Source: Sporocytophaga sp.
GTDB lineage: Bacteria; Bacteroidota; Bacteroidia; Cytophagales; Cytophagaceae
Direction: 5' to 3'
Assembly (NCBI RefSeq): GCF_017745095.1
Contig: NZ_JAGHZZ010000006.1
Location: 62,001-126,000 of the forward strand
Length of the DNA stretch: 64,000 nucleotides
Translations under genes and position numbers: made by a program
The notes under the pieces: generated by a model
The model's input: only the letters and a program-made list of their open reading frames with translations
What the model was told of the DNA's origin: nothing
The model's database searches: none
Part shown: piece by piece, positions 17,854-25,677 of the stretch
How the letters are laid out: every line of letters begins with the position of its first letter
Position numbering within the stretch: position 1 is the stretch's first letter

Positions 17854-18305
17854 TGACCACCAGTTTCAGCCTTCTTTATAATTTCTTCAAAAAACATGAT
17901 AGACCAGATAATATTGGTTTTATCGGCATAAGGAATTATATCATCCAAAGTATTTTGCACTGCAGTAAGATAAGTACCTTTATTTTTTACTTCTTTCTCA
18001 ACGTGCTCAATATTCAAAGGAGTTTCAGGAATACCCATTTCTTTAAGAGTAGCTCCTGGCTTAGATTGTAATGCCAGATAAGGAACAACTTCCGTAAGGA
18101 TTTTAATTCTTTCCATATACAGCTGAGTAAGCTCAAGTTTTCCAAGACTTTTAAGCTCATCTTCAGTGTGGTACTTAGTTAATTTCGCATCAGCACTTAC
18201 ATATGTAAAAGGTGTTGATTTTGATGCTTTTGATTTATCGTTCTGTGCGGAAACGGAGGAAATTGCAGTAAAGGCTAACGCGGCAATTATTAAATGTTTC
18301 TTCAT
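17850..18305 (-). CDS. Small exported protein of unknown function
   Basis: A 151-residue protein with a clear signal peptide (MKKHLIIAALAFTAISSVSA, cleavage before QNDK). The mature part is charged and mostly helical (ELKSLGKLELTQLYMERIKILTEVVPYLAL...). There is no Cys, metal-binding or catalytic motif that I recognise. It is likely periplasmic. It stands alone on its strand, sharing the bidirectional terminator with tyrS. Function not recognised. Confidence 0.75.
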   Translation of the reverse strand: MKKHLIIAALAFTAISSVSAQNDKSKASKSTPFTYVSADAKLTKYHTEDELKSLGKLELTQLYMERIKILTEVVPYLALQSKPGATLKEMGIPETPLNIEHVEKEVKNKGTYLTAVQNTLDDIIPYADKTNIIWSIMFFEEIIKKAETGGH

Positions 18306-18470
18306 ATCCTAAGAGTGGAGAGTTTTTGCTTATCAAATATCCTAATAATTCACTTTTAATTCAAATAAAAACTTAAAAAATCCAAAATCCTTCAATCATT
18401 AGAACTTAAGGAAGGATTGGATATTCTTTTGTAATATAAATTTTACTTTTTTAATAAAAAAAATTTACAA

Positions 18471-19250
18471 CTATTTAAGTCTCTGCTTTAGAAAGCTTTC
18501 GAGTTTTTCATTTTTGCAAATTGCCTCTAAAGCTCCTTCATACCCAATATTAAAAATCTCTTCTGCTTTTCCTAAGTCAAAAATTCTATACTTACATAAT
18601 GACTGAGGCTCTATAAACAGATCACAATAGTCTTTTCTTGGTTTTACATTACAACCAACAGAAAGGTTAAAAGTTCTTTCCACCATCGATTTAATAGAAG
18701 TAACTTCAAAATTGGGATTATTAGGATTAACGTGGGCCCCAATCAGGAAATCCACTTTACCAATAAGGGGTTCAACGGGTAAATTATTAATAACACCACC
18801 ATCTACAAGCCTTTTTTCACCGTAAACAAAAGGAGCAAACAGCAATGGAATGCAAGCTGAAGCAAGTATTGGTTCAATCAGATTTCCGCTGTCAAAATAA
18901 ATAGTTTTCCCTTCTTTCAAATCTGCCGCAGAAATTATCAATTTTATCTTAAGTTCTTCAAAAGTAAGACAAGGCAAATATAGTTTATATATAGGTATAA
19001 GCCTTTGCATATTTAAAAGGCCAAATTTGCTCCATGCCGGTCTGAAGTACTTAAACATTCTGGGTTTCAGAAGTGTAGCAAGAATTTGCTCAGGTTTCAG
19101 CCCTGCTGCATATAATGCTCCAACAATTGCTCCTGAGCTAACGCCGGAAATCATTTCTGGCTTTAATCCTTTTTCTTCTAATGCCTTTAAAATTCCAAGA
19201 TGAGCAATGCCTCTTGCTCCTCCGCCGGAAAGTGTCAGTCCGATTTTCAT
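18471..19250 (-). CDS. Patatin-like phospholipase
   Basis: A predicted lipid acyl hydrolase of 259 residues with a Ser-Asp dyad. The oxyanion loop is LSGGGARGIAHLGIL (residues 7-21), nucleophile Ser38 lies in GVSSG, and the catalytic Asp150 is in VDGGVINNLPV. There is no signal peptide or beta-barrel, so it resembles the cytosolic RssA/YchK-type group rather than the secreted PlpD type. Its ATG directly abuts the stop codon of the metallo-beta-lactamase-fold gene upstream, so the two are coupled. The substrate is unknown. Confidence 0.92.
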   Translation of the reverse strand: MKIGLTLSGGGARGIAHLGILKALEEKGLKPEMISGVSSGAIVGALYAAGLKPEQILATLLKPRMFKYFRPAWSKFGLLNMQRLIPIYKLYLPCLTFEELKIKLIISAADLKEGKTIYFDSGNLIEPILASACIPLLFAPFVYGEKRLVDGGVINNLPVEPLIGKVDFLIGAHVNPNNPNFEVTSIKSMVERTFNLSVGCNVKPRKDYCDLFIEPQSLCKYRIFDLGKAEEIFNIGYEGALEAICKNEKLESFLKQRLK

Positions 19251-20096
19251 TTACAACACTTCTTTTAATTTGAATGTATCTTTTACTCTGAATCCCTTTT
19301 CAGTTTCCTTAATTGTACAGCACTCATGCACAGGGTCATGTTCAAGGAAAATTATATAATCTTTGCTAATTGCATCTCTAAAAAAGATTTCTTTTTCTTG
19401 CATTGATATCAATGGTCGAGTATCATATGCCATGATATAAGGAATCGGAATATGTCCTACAGAAGGCAACAGATCTGCAGCAAAAACTATTTTCTTACCT
19501 TTATAATCTATAACAGGAATCATCTGCTTATCTGTATGTCCGTCCACAAATAAAAAATTTATAGATTTAAAAGGCGTCTCCTCTCTAATTCCTACAAATT
19601 CAAGTTTGCCACTTTCCCTTAATGGAAATATATTTTCCTTTAAAAAACTGGCCTTTTCTCTGGCATTGGGAATTGAGGCCCATTTCCAGTGATCTTCATT
19701 AGACCAATAAACGGCATTTTTAAAAGTCGGTTCAATTTTCGTTCTATCTTTATTATATACAGTTGCACCTCCACAATGATCAAAATGCAAATGAGTCAAT
19801 ATCACATCTGTAATATCATTTTCAGAAAAGCCTGCCTTATGAATGGATTTAATCAGAGTATCTTCTCCATGCAGATAATAATGACTTAAAAACTTATCAT
19901 CTTGTTTATCTCCAATCCCAGTATCTACTAATATGAGTTTATTTCCATCCTCAATGAGCAGACATCGCATAGCCCAAGTGCACAAGTTTTTATCGTCAGC
20001 GGGATTTGTCTTTTGCCAGAGTGTTTTAGGTACTACGCCAAACATAGCTCCGCCATCAAGCTTAAAAAATCCTGTATTTATTACGTGTAAATTCAT
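19251..20096 (-). CDS. Metallo-beta-lactamase-fold hydrolase
   Basis: A 281-residue cytosolic hydrolase. The dinuclear zinc motif is THLHFDHCGG (His102, His104, Asp106, His107); further ligands appear in VDGHTDKQM, VFAADLLPS and EHDPVHECC. The sequence before the motif (LVDTGIGDK) is also typical. The layout fits the quorum-quenching-lactonase-like branch of the superfamily, but substrate cannot be read from sequence. It is followed with no gap by the patatin gene, which suggests ester or lipid-related chemistry; that is inference. Confidence 0.9.
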   Translation of the reverse strand: MNLHVINTGFFKLDGGAMFGVVPKTLWQKTNPADDKNLCTWAMRCLLIEDGNKLILVDTGIGDKQDDKFLSHYYLHGEDTLIKSIHKAGFSENDITDVILTHLHFDHCGGATVYNKDRTKIEPTFKNAVYWSNEDHWKWASIPNAREKASFLKENIFPLRESGKLEFVGIREETPFKSINFLFVDGHTDKQMIPVIDYKGKKIVFAADLLPSVGHIPIPYIMAYDTRPLISMQEKEIFFRDAISKDYIIFLEHDPVHECCTIKETEKGFRVKDTFKLKEVL

Positions 20097-20150
20097 GGAG
20101 ACAACTTATCTAAAAAGTAATGTTATTTTACCGGACATTTATAAAAAACA

Positions 20151-20190
20151 AAAAGCTGTTTAGGTCCTAATTGTTTCCTAAACAGCTTTT
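20151..20190 (-). terminator. Rho-independent terminator of accA
   Basis: A perfect 14-bp stem, AAAAGCTGTTTAGG pairing with CCTAAACAGCTTTT, around a 12-base loop. It lies just downstream of the accA stop on the minus strand and a T-rich run follows. Confidence 0.88.
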
Positions 20191-20212
20191 ATTATTTCTT
20201 CAGAAAATTGAA

Positions 20213-21160
20213 TTATTCAACAAAAACTCCCATTGCTCCAAATTTTTCAATTCTTTGAGCTATTCTTTCTTCGGATGATAGTTTTGACAACTCATCTATA
20301 CTATCAATTATTACTTTTCTGATTTTCTTAGCAGTTCCAACAGGATCTACGTGAGCACCGCCAAGAGGTTCTTTGATAATATCATCGACCATTTTATTCT
20401 TATGCATGTCGGTTGCAGTAAGCTTTAAAGCTTCCGCAGCCTGCTCTTTGTAATCCCAGCTTCTCCATAAAATTGAAGAACAGGATTCTGGAGAAATAAC
20501 AGAATACCAAGTATTTTCAAGCATCAAAACCTTATCTCCGATTGCAATACCTAATGCTCCACCAGAAGCCCCCTCACCTATTACAATACAGATTACGGGC
20601 ACTTTTAATAGGAACATCTCTTTAATATTTCTGGCAATAGCCTCTGCCTGCCCTCTTTCTTCAGCTTCAAGACCAGGGAAAGCTCCGGGAGTATCTATAA
20701 ATGTAACAATAGGAACATCAAACTTTTCTGCCATTTTCATAAGGCGAAGCGCTTTTCTGTATCCCTCCGGATTAGCCATTCCAAAGTTTCTCAATTGTCT
20801 TTGTTTGGTATTTCTTCCTTTCTGATGACCAATAATCATTACAGAATGGTCACCTACCTGAGCAAGTCCACCAATCATAGCTTTATCGTCTTTTACAGAA
20901 CGATCTCCATGCAACTCAATAAATTTATCAGCTATAGCATTGATATAATCGAGTGTATATGGTCTGTCCGGATGCCTGGACAATTGCACTCTCTGCCATC
21001 TGGTAAGGTTAGAGTATGTTTCTTTTTTCAAAGTCTTGATTTTTTCTTCCAAAGATTTAACCGCAGAGGAAACATCCACATTATTTTCCTGAGCCAGCAA
21101 CTTCATATCAATTAACTTAGCTTCCAGTTCCGCGATTGGTTTTTCAAAGTCCAATAACAT
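20213..21160 (-). CDS. accA: Acetyl-CoA carboxylase carboxyltransferase subunit alpha
   Basis: Transfers the carboxyl group from biotin to acetyl-CoA, making malonyl-CoA for fatty acid synthesis, as an AccA2AccD2 complex. The 315-residue sequence carries the AccA signatures [82 protein letters not shown] and [11 protein letters not shown](S)C. The N-terminal helix ([16 protein letters not shown]) is typical, so the start is secure. A TAAATTTG element lies 25 bases upstream, and a strong terminator follows. Confidence 0.97.
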   Translation of the reverse strand: MLLDFEKPIAELEAKLIDMKLLAQENNVDVSSAVKSLEEKIKTLKKETYSNLTRWQRVQLSRHPDRPYTLDYINAIADKFIELHGDRSVKDDKAMIGGLAQVGDHSVMIIGHQKGRNTKQRQLRNFGMANPEGYRKALRLMKMAEKFDVPIVTFIDTPGAFPGLEAEERGQAEAIARNIKEMFLLKVPVICIVIGEGASGGALGIAIGDKVLMLENTWYSVISPESCSSILWRSWDYKEQAAEALKLTATDMHKNKMVDDIIKEPLGGAHVDPVGTAKKIRKVIIDSIDELSKLSSEERIAQRIEKFGAMGVFVE

Positions 21161-21184
21161 ATTTTGTTAAGAATAGTATTACTG

Positions 21185-21192
21185 CAAATTTA
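21185..21192 (-). promoter_or_regulatory. -7 promoter element of accA
   Basis: Minus-strand TAAATTTG is an exact TAnnTTTG match, 24 bases before the accA ATG. No clear -33 TTG is seen. Confidence 0.45.
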
Positions 21193-21456
21193 TAAAATAT
21201 AATTTCTGAACATATACCTCAATGCAACTTTAGATATAAACAACTATAAACCAAAAAGTTAAGTTTAAAATTTATTTTACATATAGAAAAATTTTTTTTC
21301 AAAAAAAGGTTTTATTAGTTTTTCCTCCTGCATCACAAAGAGTTGAGGAACTAAAAATCCTTCCGCCAACGAAAGGACTTTTAAAATATTTATAACATAA
21401 ATGTCTTTTTTTCGTTCTATTCGCTTGCTTTTATTTCCATATGTCTTTTTTAAAAT

Positions 21457-21464
21457 TAATTTTG
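21457..21464 (+). promoter_or_regulatory. -7 promoter element of the glycogen synthase gene
   Basis: TAATTTTG matches TAnnTTTG, 47 bases before the ATG. Twenty bases upstream stands TTTC, a near match to the -33 TTTG element. Confidence 0.5.
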
Positions 21465-21511
21465 GAACAATTAATAACCTAACATATTTTAAATTTTAAA
21501 GTAGTAGTTGA

Positions 21512-23308
21512 ATGGATAAAAAACATGCAGATACCTTATTAGTAGAGATTGCCTGGGAGGTTTGCAATCAGGTAGGCGGAATTTATACCGTCATTCGTTC
21601 AAAGGTCCCAAGCATGATTGAGAAGTGGGATGAAAACTATTGTCTGATTGGTCCATACGTTCATAGCAGAATGCCAGCTGAATTTGAACCAGTTGAAAAC
21701 GAAGACGATCCTTTCTATCAAGCTGCCAAGCAACTTAGAAGTTTTGGATATGAAGTTCATTATGGCTACTGGCTTGTCTCTGGAAAGCCAAGAGTAGTTC
21801 TTTTGAATCCTTTTAGTATTTATAATAAATTAAATGAAGTGAAGTATATTTTGTGGGAGCACCATGGAATTTCTTCACCGGAAGGTGATGATCTCATAAA
21901 TCAGGTTATCGCATTTGGGCATTTGGTTAAATTATATTTCGCCGAGCTTACTCTTGTAACCGATAAAAAAATCATCGGGCATTTCCATGAATGGATGGCC
22001 GGAACTGCAATTCCCGCAATAAGAAGAGATAACTTACAGGCAACCACCGTATTTACAACTCACGCTACACTTCTTGGTCGATATCTGGCAATGAATGATG
22101 CTCATTTTTATGACCATCTCCCATTTTATGACTGGGAAAAAGAAGCTGTGAATTTTAACATAGAAACTTCAGTTAAAATTGAGCGTGCTGCTGCCCATGG
22201 TGCGCATGTATTTACCACAGTAAGTGAGGTAACGGCCAGAGAATGTGCTTCTTTGCTTGGCAGAAATGCGGATTTGATTCTACCAAATGGTCTGAATATC
22301 GAACGTTTTACAGCTCTCCATGAATTTCAAAACCTTCACAAAGAATATAAAGAAAAGATTCACCAATTTATCATGGGGCATTTCTTTCACAGTTATTCTT
22401 TTGATCTGGATAAAACTCTTTACTTCTTCACTTCTGGTAGGTATGAATACAAAAACAAAGGTTTTGACCTAACATTAGAAGCCCTTGCTAGACTTAACTG
22501 GAGAATGAGGCAAGAAAATATGGATATGACAGTTGTCATGTTCTTTGTGACCAAACAACCTTATCACTCTATAAATCCAGCAGTGCTTCAATCCAGAGCC
22601 GTGATGGAGGAAATAAGACAAGATTGTAAAGCCATTGAAAAACAGGTTGGAGAAAGGCTTTTCAATGAAGCGGCTGCGAGTGGCGACATAACGATGCCCA
22701 ACCTCAATAATTTTGTTGACGAATACTGGAGATTAAGACTAAGAAGAACGCTGCAATCCTGGAAATCTAACCATCTTCCATTTGTAGTAACCCATAATTT
22801 AATACATGACCAATACGATGATATCCTTAGCTTCCTAAGGACTGCTAACCTAGTAAACAACTGGTATGACAGGGTAAAAATCGTTTATCATCCTGACTTT
22901 ATATCTCCTACAAACCCGTTATTTGGTATGGAATACGGACAGTTTGTAAGAGGCTGTCATTTAGGAATTTTCCCAAGTTATTACGAGCCATGGGGATATA
23001 CTCCGCTTGAATCTATTGCAAGTGGTGTACCAGCTGTAACAAGTGACCTTTCTGGTTTTGGTGATTATATCCTATCAAACATCCCTCAACATGAAGAAAA
23101 AGGACTTTATGTTGTAAACAGAAGATACAAGAGCTTTGATGAAGCTGCCAATCAGCTGACAGACCAGCTCTATTCATTTGTTAAACTTGCGAGAAGAGAA
23201 AGAATTACTCAACGAAACCTGGTTGAAAGTTCTTCTGAAACATTTGACTGGAAAAACTTATCCGTATACTATGAGCGGGCATATGACCTTGCTTTAAATT
23301 ATTTATAA
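21512..23308 (+). CDS. Glycogen synthase, GT3 (eukaryote-like) family
   Basis: Transfers glucose from a nucleotide sugar (UDP-glucose in characterised GT3 members) to glycogen; cytosolic. The 598-residue sequence shows GT3 features rather than the GT5 pattern of bacterial GlgA: EIAWEVCNQVGGIYTVIRSKV at the N-terminus, HFHEWMAGTAIPAIRR, FTTHATLLGRYLA, TVSEVTARECASLLGR, LPNGLNIERF, FFTSGRYEYKNKGFDLTLEAL and YYEPWGYTPLESIASGVPAVTSD split around the catalytic Glu pair. Its own promoter element and a terminator bracket it, so it is probably a single-gene unit. The donor nucleotide is not determined by sequence. Confidence 0.94.
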   Translation: MDKKHADTLLVEIAWEVCNQVGGIYTVIRSKVPSMIEKWDENYCLIGPYVHSRMPAEFEPVENEDDPFYQAAKQLRSFGYEVHYGYWLVSGKPRVVLLNPFSIYNKLNEVKYILWEHHGISSPEGDDLINQVIAFGHLVKLYFAELTLVTDKKIIGHFHEWMAGTAIPAIRRDNLQATTVFTTHATLLGRYLAMNDAHFYDHLPFYDWEKEAVNFNIETSVKIERAAAHGAHVFTTVSEVTARECASLLGRNADLILPNGLNIERFTALHEFQNLHKEYKEKIHQFIMGHFFHSYSFDLDKTLYFFTSGRYEYKNKGFDLTLEALARLNWRMRQENMDMTVVMFFVTKQPYHSINPAVLQSRAVMEEIRQDCKAIEKQVGERLFNEAAASGDITMPNLNNFVDEYWRLRLRRTLQSWKSNHLPFVVTHNLIHDQYDDILSFLRTANLVNNWYDRVKIVYHPDFISPTNPLFGMEYGQFVRGCHLGIFPSYYEPWGYTPLESIASGVPAVTSDLSGFGDYILSNIPQHEEKGLYVVNRRYKSFDEAANQLTDQLYSFVKLARRERITQRNLVESSSETFDWKNLSVYYERAYDLALNYL

Positions 23309-23314
23309 TTTTTC

Positions 23315-23351
23315 AAAAAGAGGCTGTATTTTTAAAGTATAGCCTCTTTTT
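23315..23351 (+). terminator. Rho-independent terminator after glycogen synthase
   Basis: An 11-bp stem, AAAAAGAGGCT pairing with AGCCTCTTTTT, just after the glycogen synthase stop, ending in a T run. Confidence 0.9.
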
Positions 23352-23424
23352 ATTTCCCACTCCCACCAATACAATTAACTAAAAATCAAGAAATTAACAA
23401 TATTCATTCAAATCATTTCCTGGA

Positions 23425-23432
23425 TAAATTTG
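23425..23432 (+). promoter_or_regulatory. Possible -7 promoter element for the transketolase pair
   Basis: TAAATTTG matches TAnnTTTG but lies about 150 bases before the ATG and has no clear -33 partner. If used, it implies a long leader. Confidence 0.3.
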
Positions 23433-23580
23433 ATTTTACTTAACTCCTAACACCACTCACATATAAAAATTAAATTTTGCTAAAAAATAATTATTAAATT
23501 AGCGGTTTGATAAAAAGGGTTTACACTTGAAATTCTTTTAATCAAGAAAATTAATCGGATAAAACCAGGAACAATCATTT

Positions 23581-24450
23581 ATGCTAATTGAAAATGTCGA
23601 AAAGACCACCACTGTGGAGGAGCTGAAGAAAATTGCTTCACAGGTGAGAAGAGATATTGTAAGAATGGTACATTGCTGCAGCTCAGGCCACCCGGGCGGA
23701 TCACTTGGTTGCGCAGACTATCTTGTTGCGCTTTATTTCAGAGAAATGAAGCATAATACTCAATTTAATATGGACGGGATCAGTGAAGACCTATTCTTCT
23801 TATCCAACGGACATATTTCACCACTTTGGTACAGTGTTTTATCAAGAGCAGGTTATTTCCCTGCTTCAGAACTAGGTACTTTCAGGAAACTTAATTCTAG
23901 ATTACAAGGACATCCTGCAACGGAAGAGCATCTTCCTGGCATCAGAATCGCTTCCGGTTCACTTGGACAAGGTCTATCTGTAGCTGTAGGTGCTGCACAA
24001 GCAAAGAAATTAAATAAAGATAATAGGCTAGTTTATGTGTTAATGGGCGATGGAGAGCAACAAGAAGGCCAGGTTTGGGAAGCCTTGATGTATGCTGCTC
24101 ATCACAAAGTAGATAACATAATAGCCGCGGTTGATTATAACGGACAACAAATTGACGGACCATGTGATAAAGTTATGTCACTTGGAAATCTTAAAGCCAA
24201 ATATGAATCATTTGGGTGGAGAGTTCTTGAATGTGCAGAAGGAAATAAAATGGAGGTCGTTACAGAAACGATTCAAAAAGCCAAATCACTTACAGGACAA
24301 GGTCAACCGATTGCAATCTTGTTGAAGACCGAAATGGGCTATGGTGTTGATTATATGATGGGATCACATAAATGGCATGGAGCAGCTCCAAATGATGAGC
24401 AATTAGCAAAAGCACTTGCACAACTAGAGGAAACCCTTGGCGATTATTAA
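23581..24450 (+). CDS. Transketolase, N-terminal (thiamine diphosphate-binding) subunit
   Basis: The 289-residue N-terminal half of a split transketolase, which moves two-carbon units between sugar phosphates in the pentose phosphate pathway. Seen: HCCSSGHPGGSLGCADYLVALYF (substrate His and TPP pocket), FFLSNGHISP, LQGHPATEEHLPGIRIASGSLGQGLS, and the TPP/Mg motif GDGEQQEGQVWEALMYAAHHKVDNIIAAVDYNG split around GDGE and NG. The C-terminal half is the next gene, 32 bases on. Split transketolase is common in Bacteroidetes, archaea and several other bacteria. Start choice: first ATG, followed by an extension typical of the split form. Confidence 0.95.
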   Translation: MLIENVEKTTTVEELKKIASQVRRDIVRMVHCCSSGHPGGSLGCADYLVALYFREMKHNTQFNMDGISEDLFFLSNGHISPLWYSVLSRAGYFPASELGTFRKLNSRLQGHPATEEHLPGIRIASGSLGQGLSVAVGAAQAKKLNKDNRLVYVLMGDGEQQEGQVWEALMYAAHHKVDNIIAAVDYNGQQIDGPCDKVMSLGNLKAKYESFGWRVLECAEGNKMEVVTETIQKAKSLTGQGQPIAILLKTEMGYGVDYMMGSHKWHGAAPNDEQLAKALAQLEETLGDY

Positions 24451-24482
24451 TCCATCTTAAAATTTTTATTGCTCTTAAGAAA

Positions 24483-25460
24483 ATGAAGAAATTTACATTC
24501 GAAGAAAAAATAGATACAAGATCAGGATTTGGAGTAGGACTGGTTGAAGCAGGAAGATTGAACTCCAATGTCGTTGGTCTGTGCGCTGACCTTATAGGTT
24601 CATTAAAGATGGGGGATTTTATAAAAGAATTCCCAGACCGTTTTTTTCAGGTAGGAATTGCAGAAGCCAACATGATAGGTTTGGCAGCGGGATTGACTAT
24701 CGGAGGCAAAATTCCATATACAGGTACTTTTGCAAACTTCTCAACTGGAAGAGTATTTGACCAGATCAGACAATCAGTATCTTATTCTGAAAAAAACGTT
24801 AAAATCTGTGCATCTCATGCCGGACTTACTCTTGGAGAAGACGGTGCTACACACCAGATCTTAGAAGATATTGGAATGATGAAAATGCTTCCTCATATGG
24901 TAGTAATCAATCCATGTGATTTTAATCAAACCAAGGCTGCAACAATTGCTATAGCAAACCACTTTGGTCCAGTATATTTGAGATTCGGAAGACCTGCTGT
25001 ACCAAACTTCACTCCAAAAGACCAAAAGTTTGAAATTGGAAAAGCTCTTCTTTTGAACGAAGGTGCTGATGTTTCCATCTTTGCTACAGGGCATATGGTA
25101 TGGGAAGCAATCAAAGCTGGAGAAATTCTTGAACAAAAAGGAATTGATGCAGAAATTATTAATATCCATACGATTAAGCCATTGGACACTGCTGCAATTC
25201 TTAAGTCTGTTCAAAAAACCAAATGTGCTGTTTCTGCTGAAGAACATCAGATTAGCGGAGGTTTAGGAGAAAGCATTGCACAGGTATTAGCAAGAAATTA
25301 TCCTTTGCCACTTGAAATTGTTGCGGTAAATGATACATTCGGAGAAAGTGGTACACCTGATCAGCTCATGGAAAAATATGGATTGACTGCTAATGATATT
25401 GTTAAAGCAGCAATGAAGGTTGTAGAGAGAAAAGCTGCAATGAAAACCTTAAGTGTGTAA
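24483..25460 (+). CDS. Transketolase, C-terminal subunit
   Basis: A 325-residue partner of the preceding subunit, holding the pyrimidine-binding and C-terminal domains. Motifs: DTRSGFGVGLVEAG, VVGLCADLIGS, FFQVGIAEANMIGLAAGLTIGGKIPYTGTFANF split around the catalytic Glu of GIAEAN, SHAGLTLGEDGATHQ and YLRFGR. The last third (DVSIFATGHMVWEAIKAGEIL, EEHQISGGLGESIAQVL, FGESGTPDQLMEKYGL) is the usual transketolase C domain. Followed by a strong terminator. DXP synthase is excluded by length and the split organisation. Confidence 0.95.
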   Translation: MKKFTFEEKIDTRSGFGVGLVEAGRLNSNVVGLCADLIGSLKMGDFIKEFPDRFFQVGIAEANMIGLAAGLTIGGKIPYTGTFANFSTGRVFDQIRQSVSYSEKNVKICASHAGLTLGEDGATHQILEDIGMMKMLPHMVVINPCDFNQTKAATIAIANHFGPVYLRFGRPAVPNFTPKDQKFEIGKALLLNEGADVSIFATGHMVWEAIKAGEILEQKGIDAEIINIHTIKPLDTAAILKSVQKTKCAVSAEEHQISGGLGESIAQVLARNYPLPLEIVAVNDTFGESGTPDQLMEKYGLTANDIVKAAMKVVERKAAMKTLSV

Positions 25461-25484
25461 ATAATAAAGGTCTTTAGATTACTT

Positions 25485-25519
25485 AAAGCCATCAAAATTA
25501 AGTTTTGATGGCTTTTTTT
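25485..25519 (+). terminator. Rho-independent terminator after transketolase
   Basis: A 13-bp perfect stem, AAAGCCATCAAAA pairing with TTTTGATGGCTTT, with a 5-base loop and a T run. Confidence 0.92.
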
Positions 25520-25677
25520 ATGCTAAACGATTATTTTTTCCAAAAGAATGTGTAAGAGCCGTCTGGTATTCACCTACATTTTGAATAATTGATTTCATTA
25601 AAAGGTCTAAAATTCTTAAATTGGACTTTATTTATAATTGATTGACTTCAAAATCACAAATTCTCTTTTTAAAAACA

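Larger units (their letters stand above)
21161..21511. other. Intergenic region between accA and the glycogen synthase gene
   Basis: 351 bases without a credible gene, between divergent genes. It is very AT-rich. It holds a -7 element for each gene. At about 21354-21383 there is an imperfect hairpin: AAAAATCCTT and AAGGACTTTT around a short loop. Its role is unclear; it could be a weak terminator or part of a leader. I see no riboswitch fold. Confidence 0.5.

Noticed and set aside
25642-25677. Upstream TTG start for the giant secreted protein
   Set aside because: It would add 12 residues before the signal peptide; the ATG at 25678 begins directly at a signal sequence.
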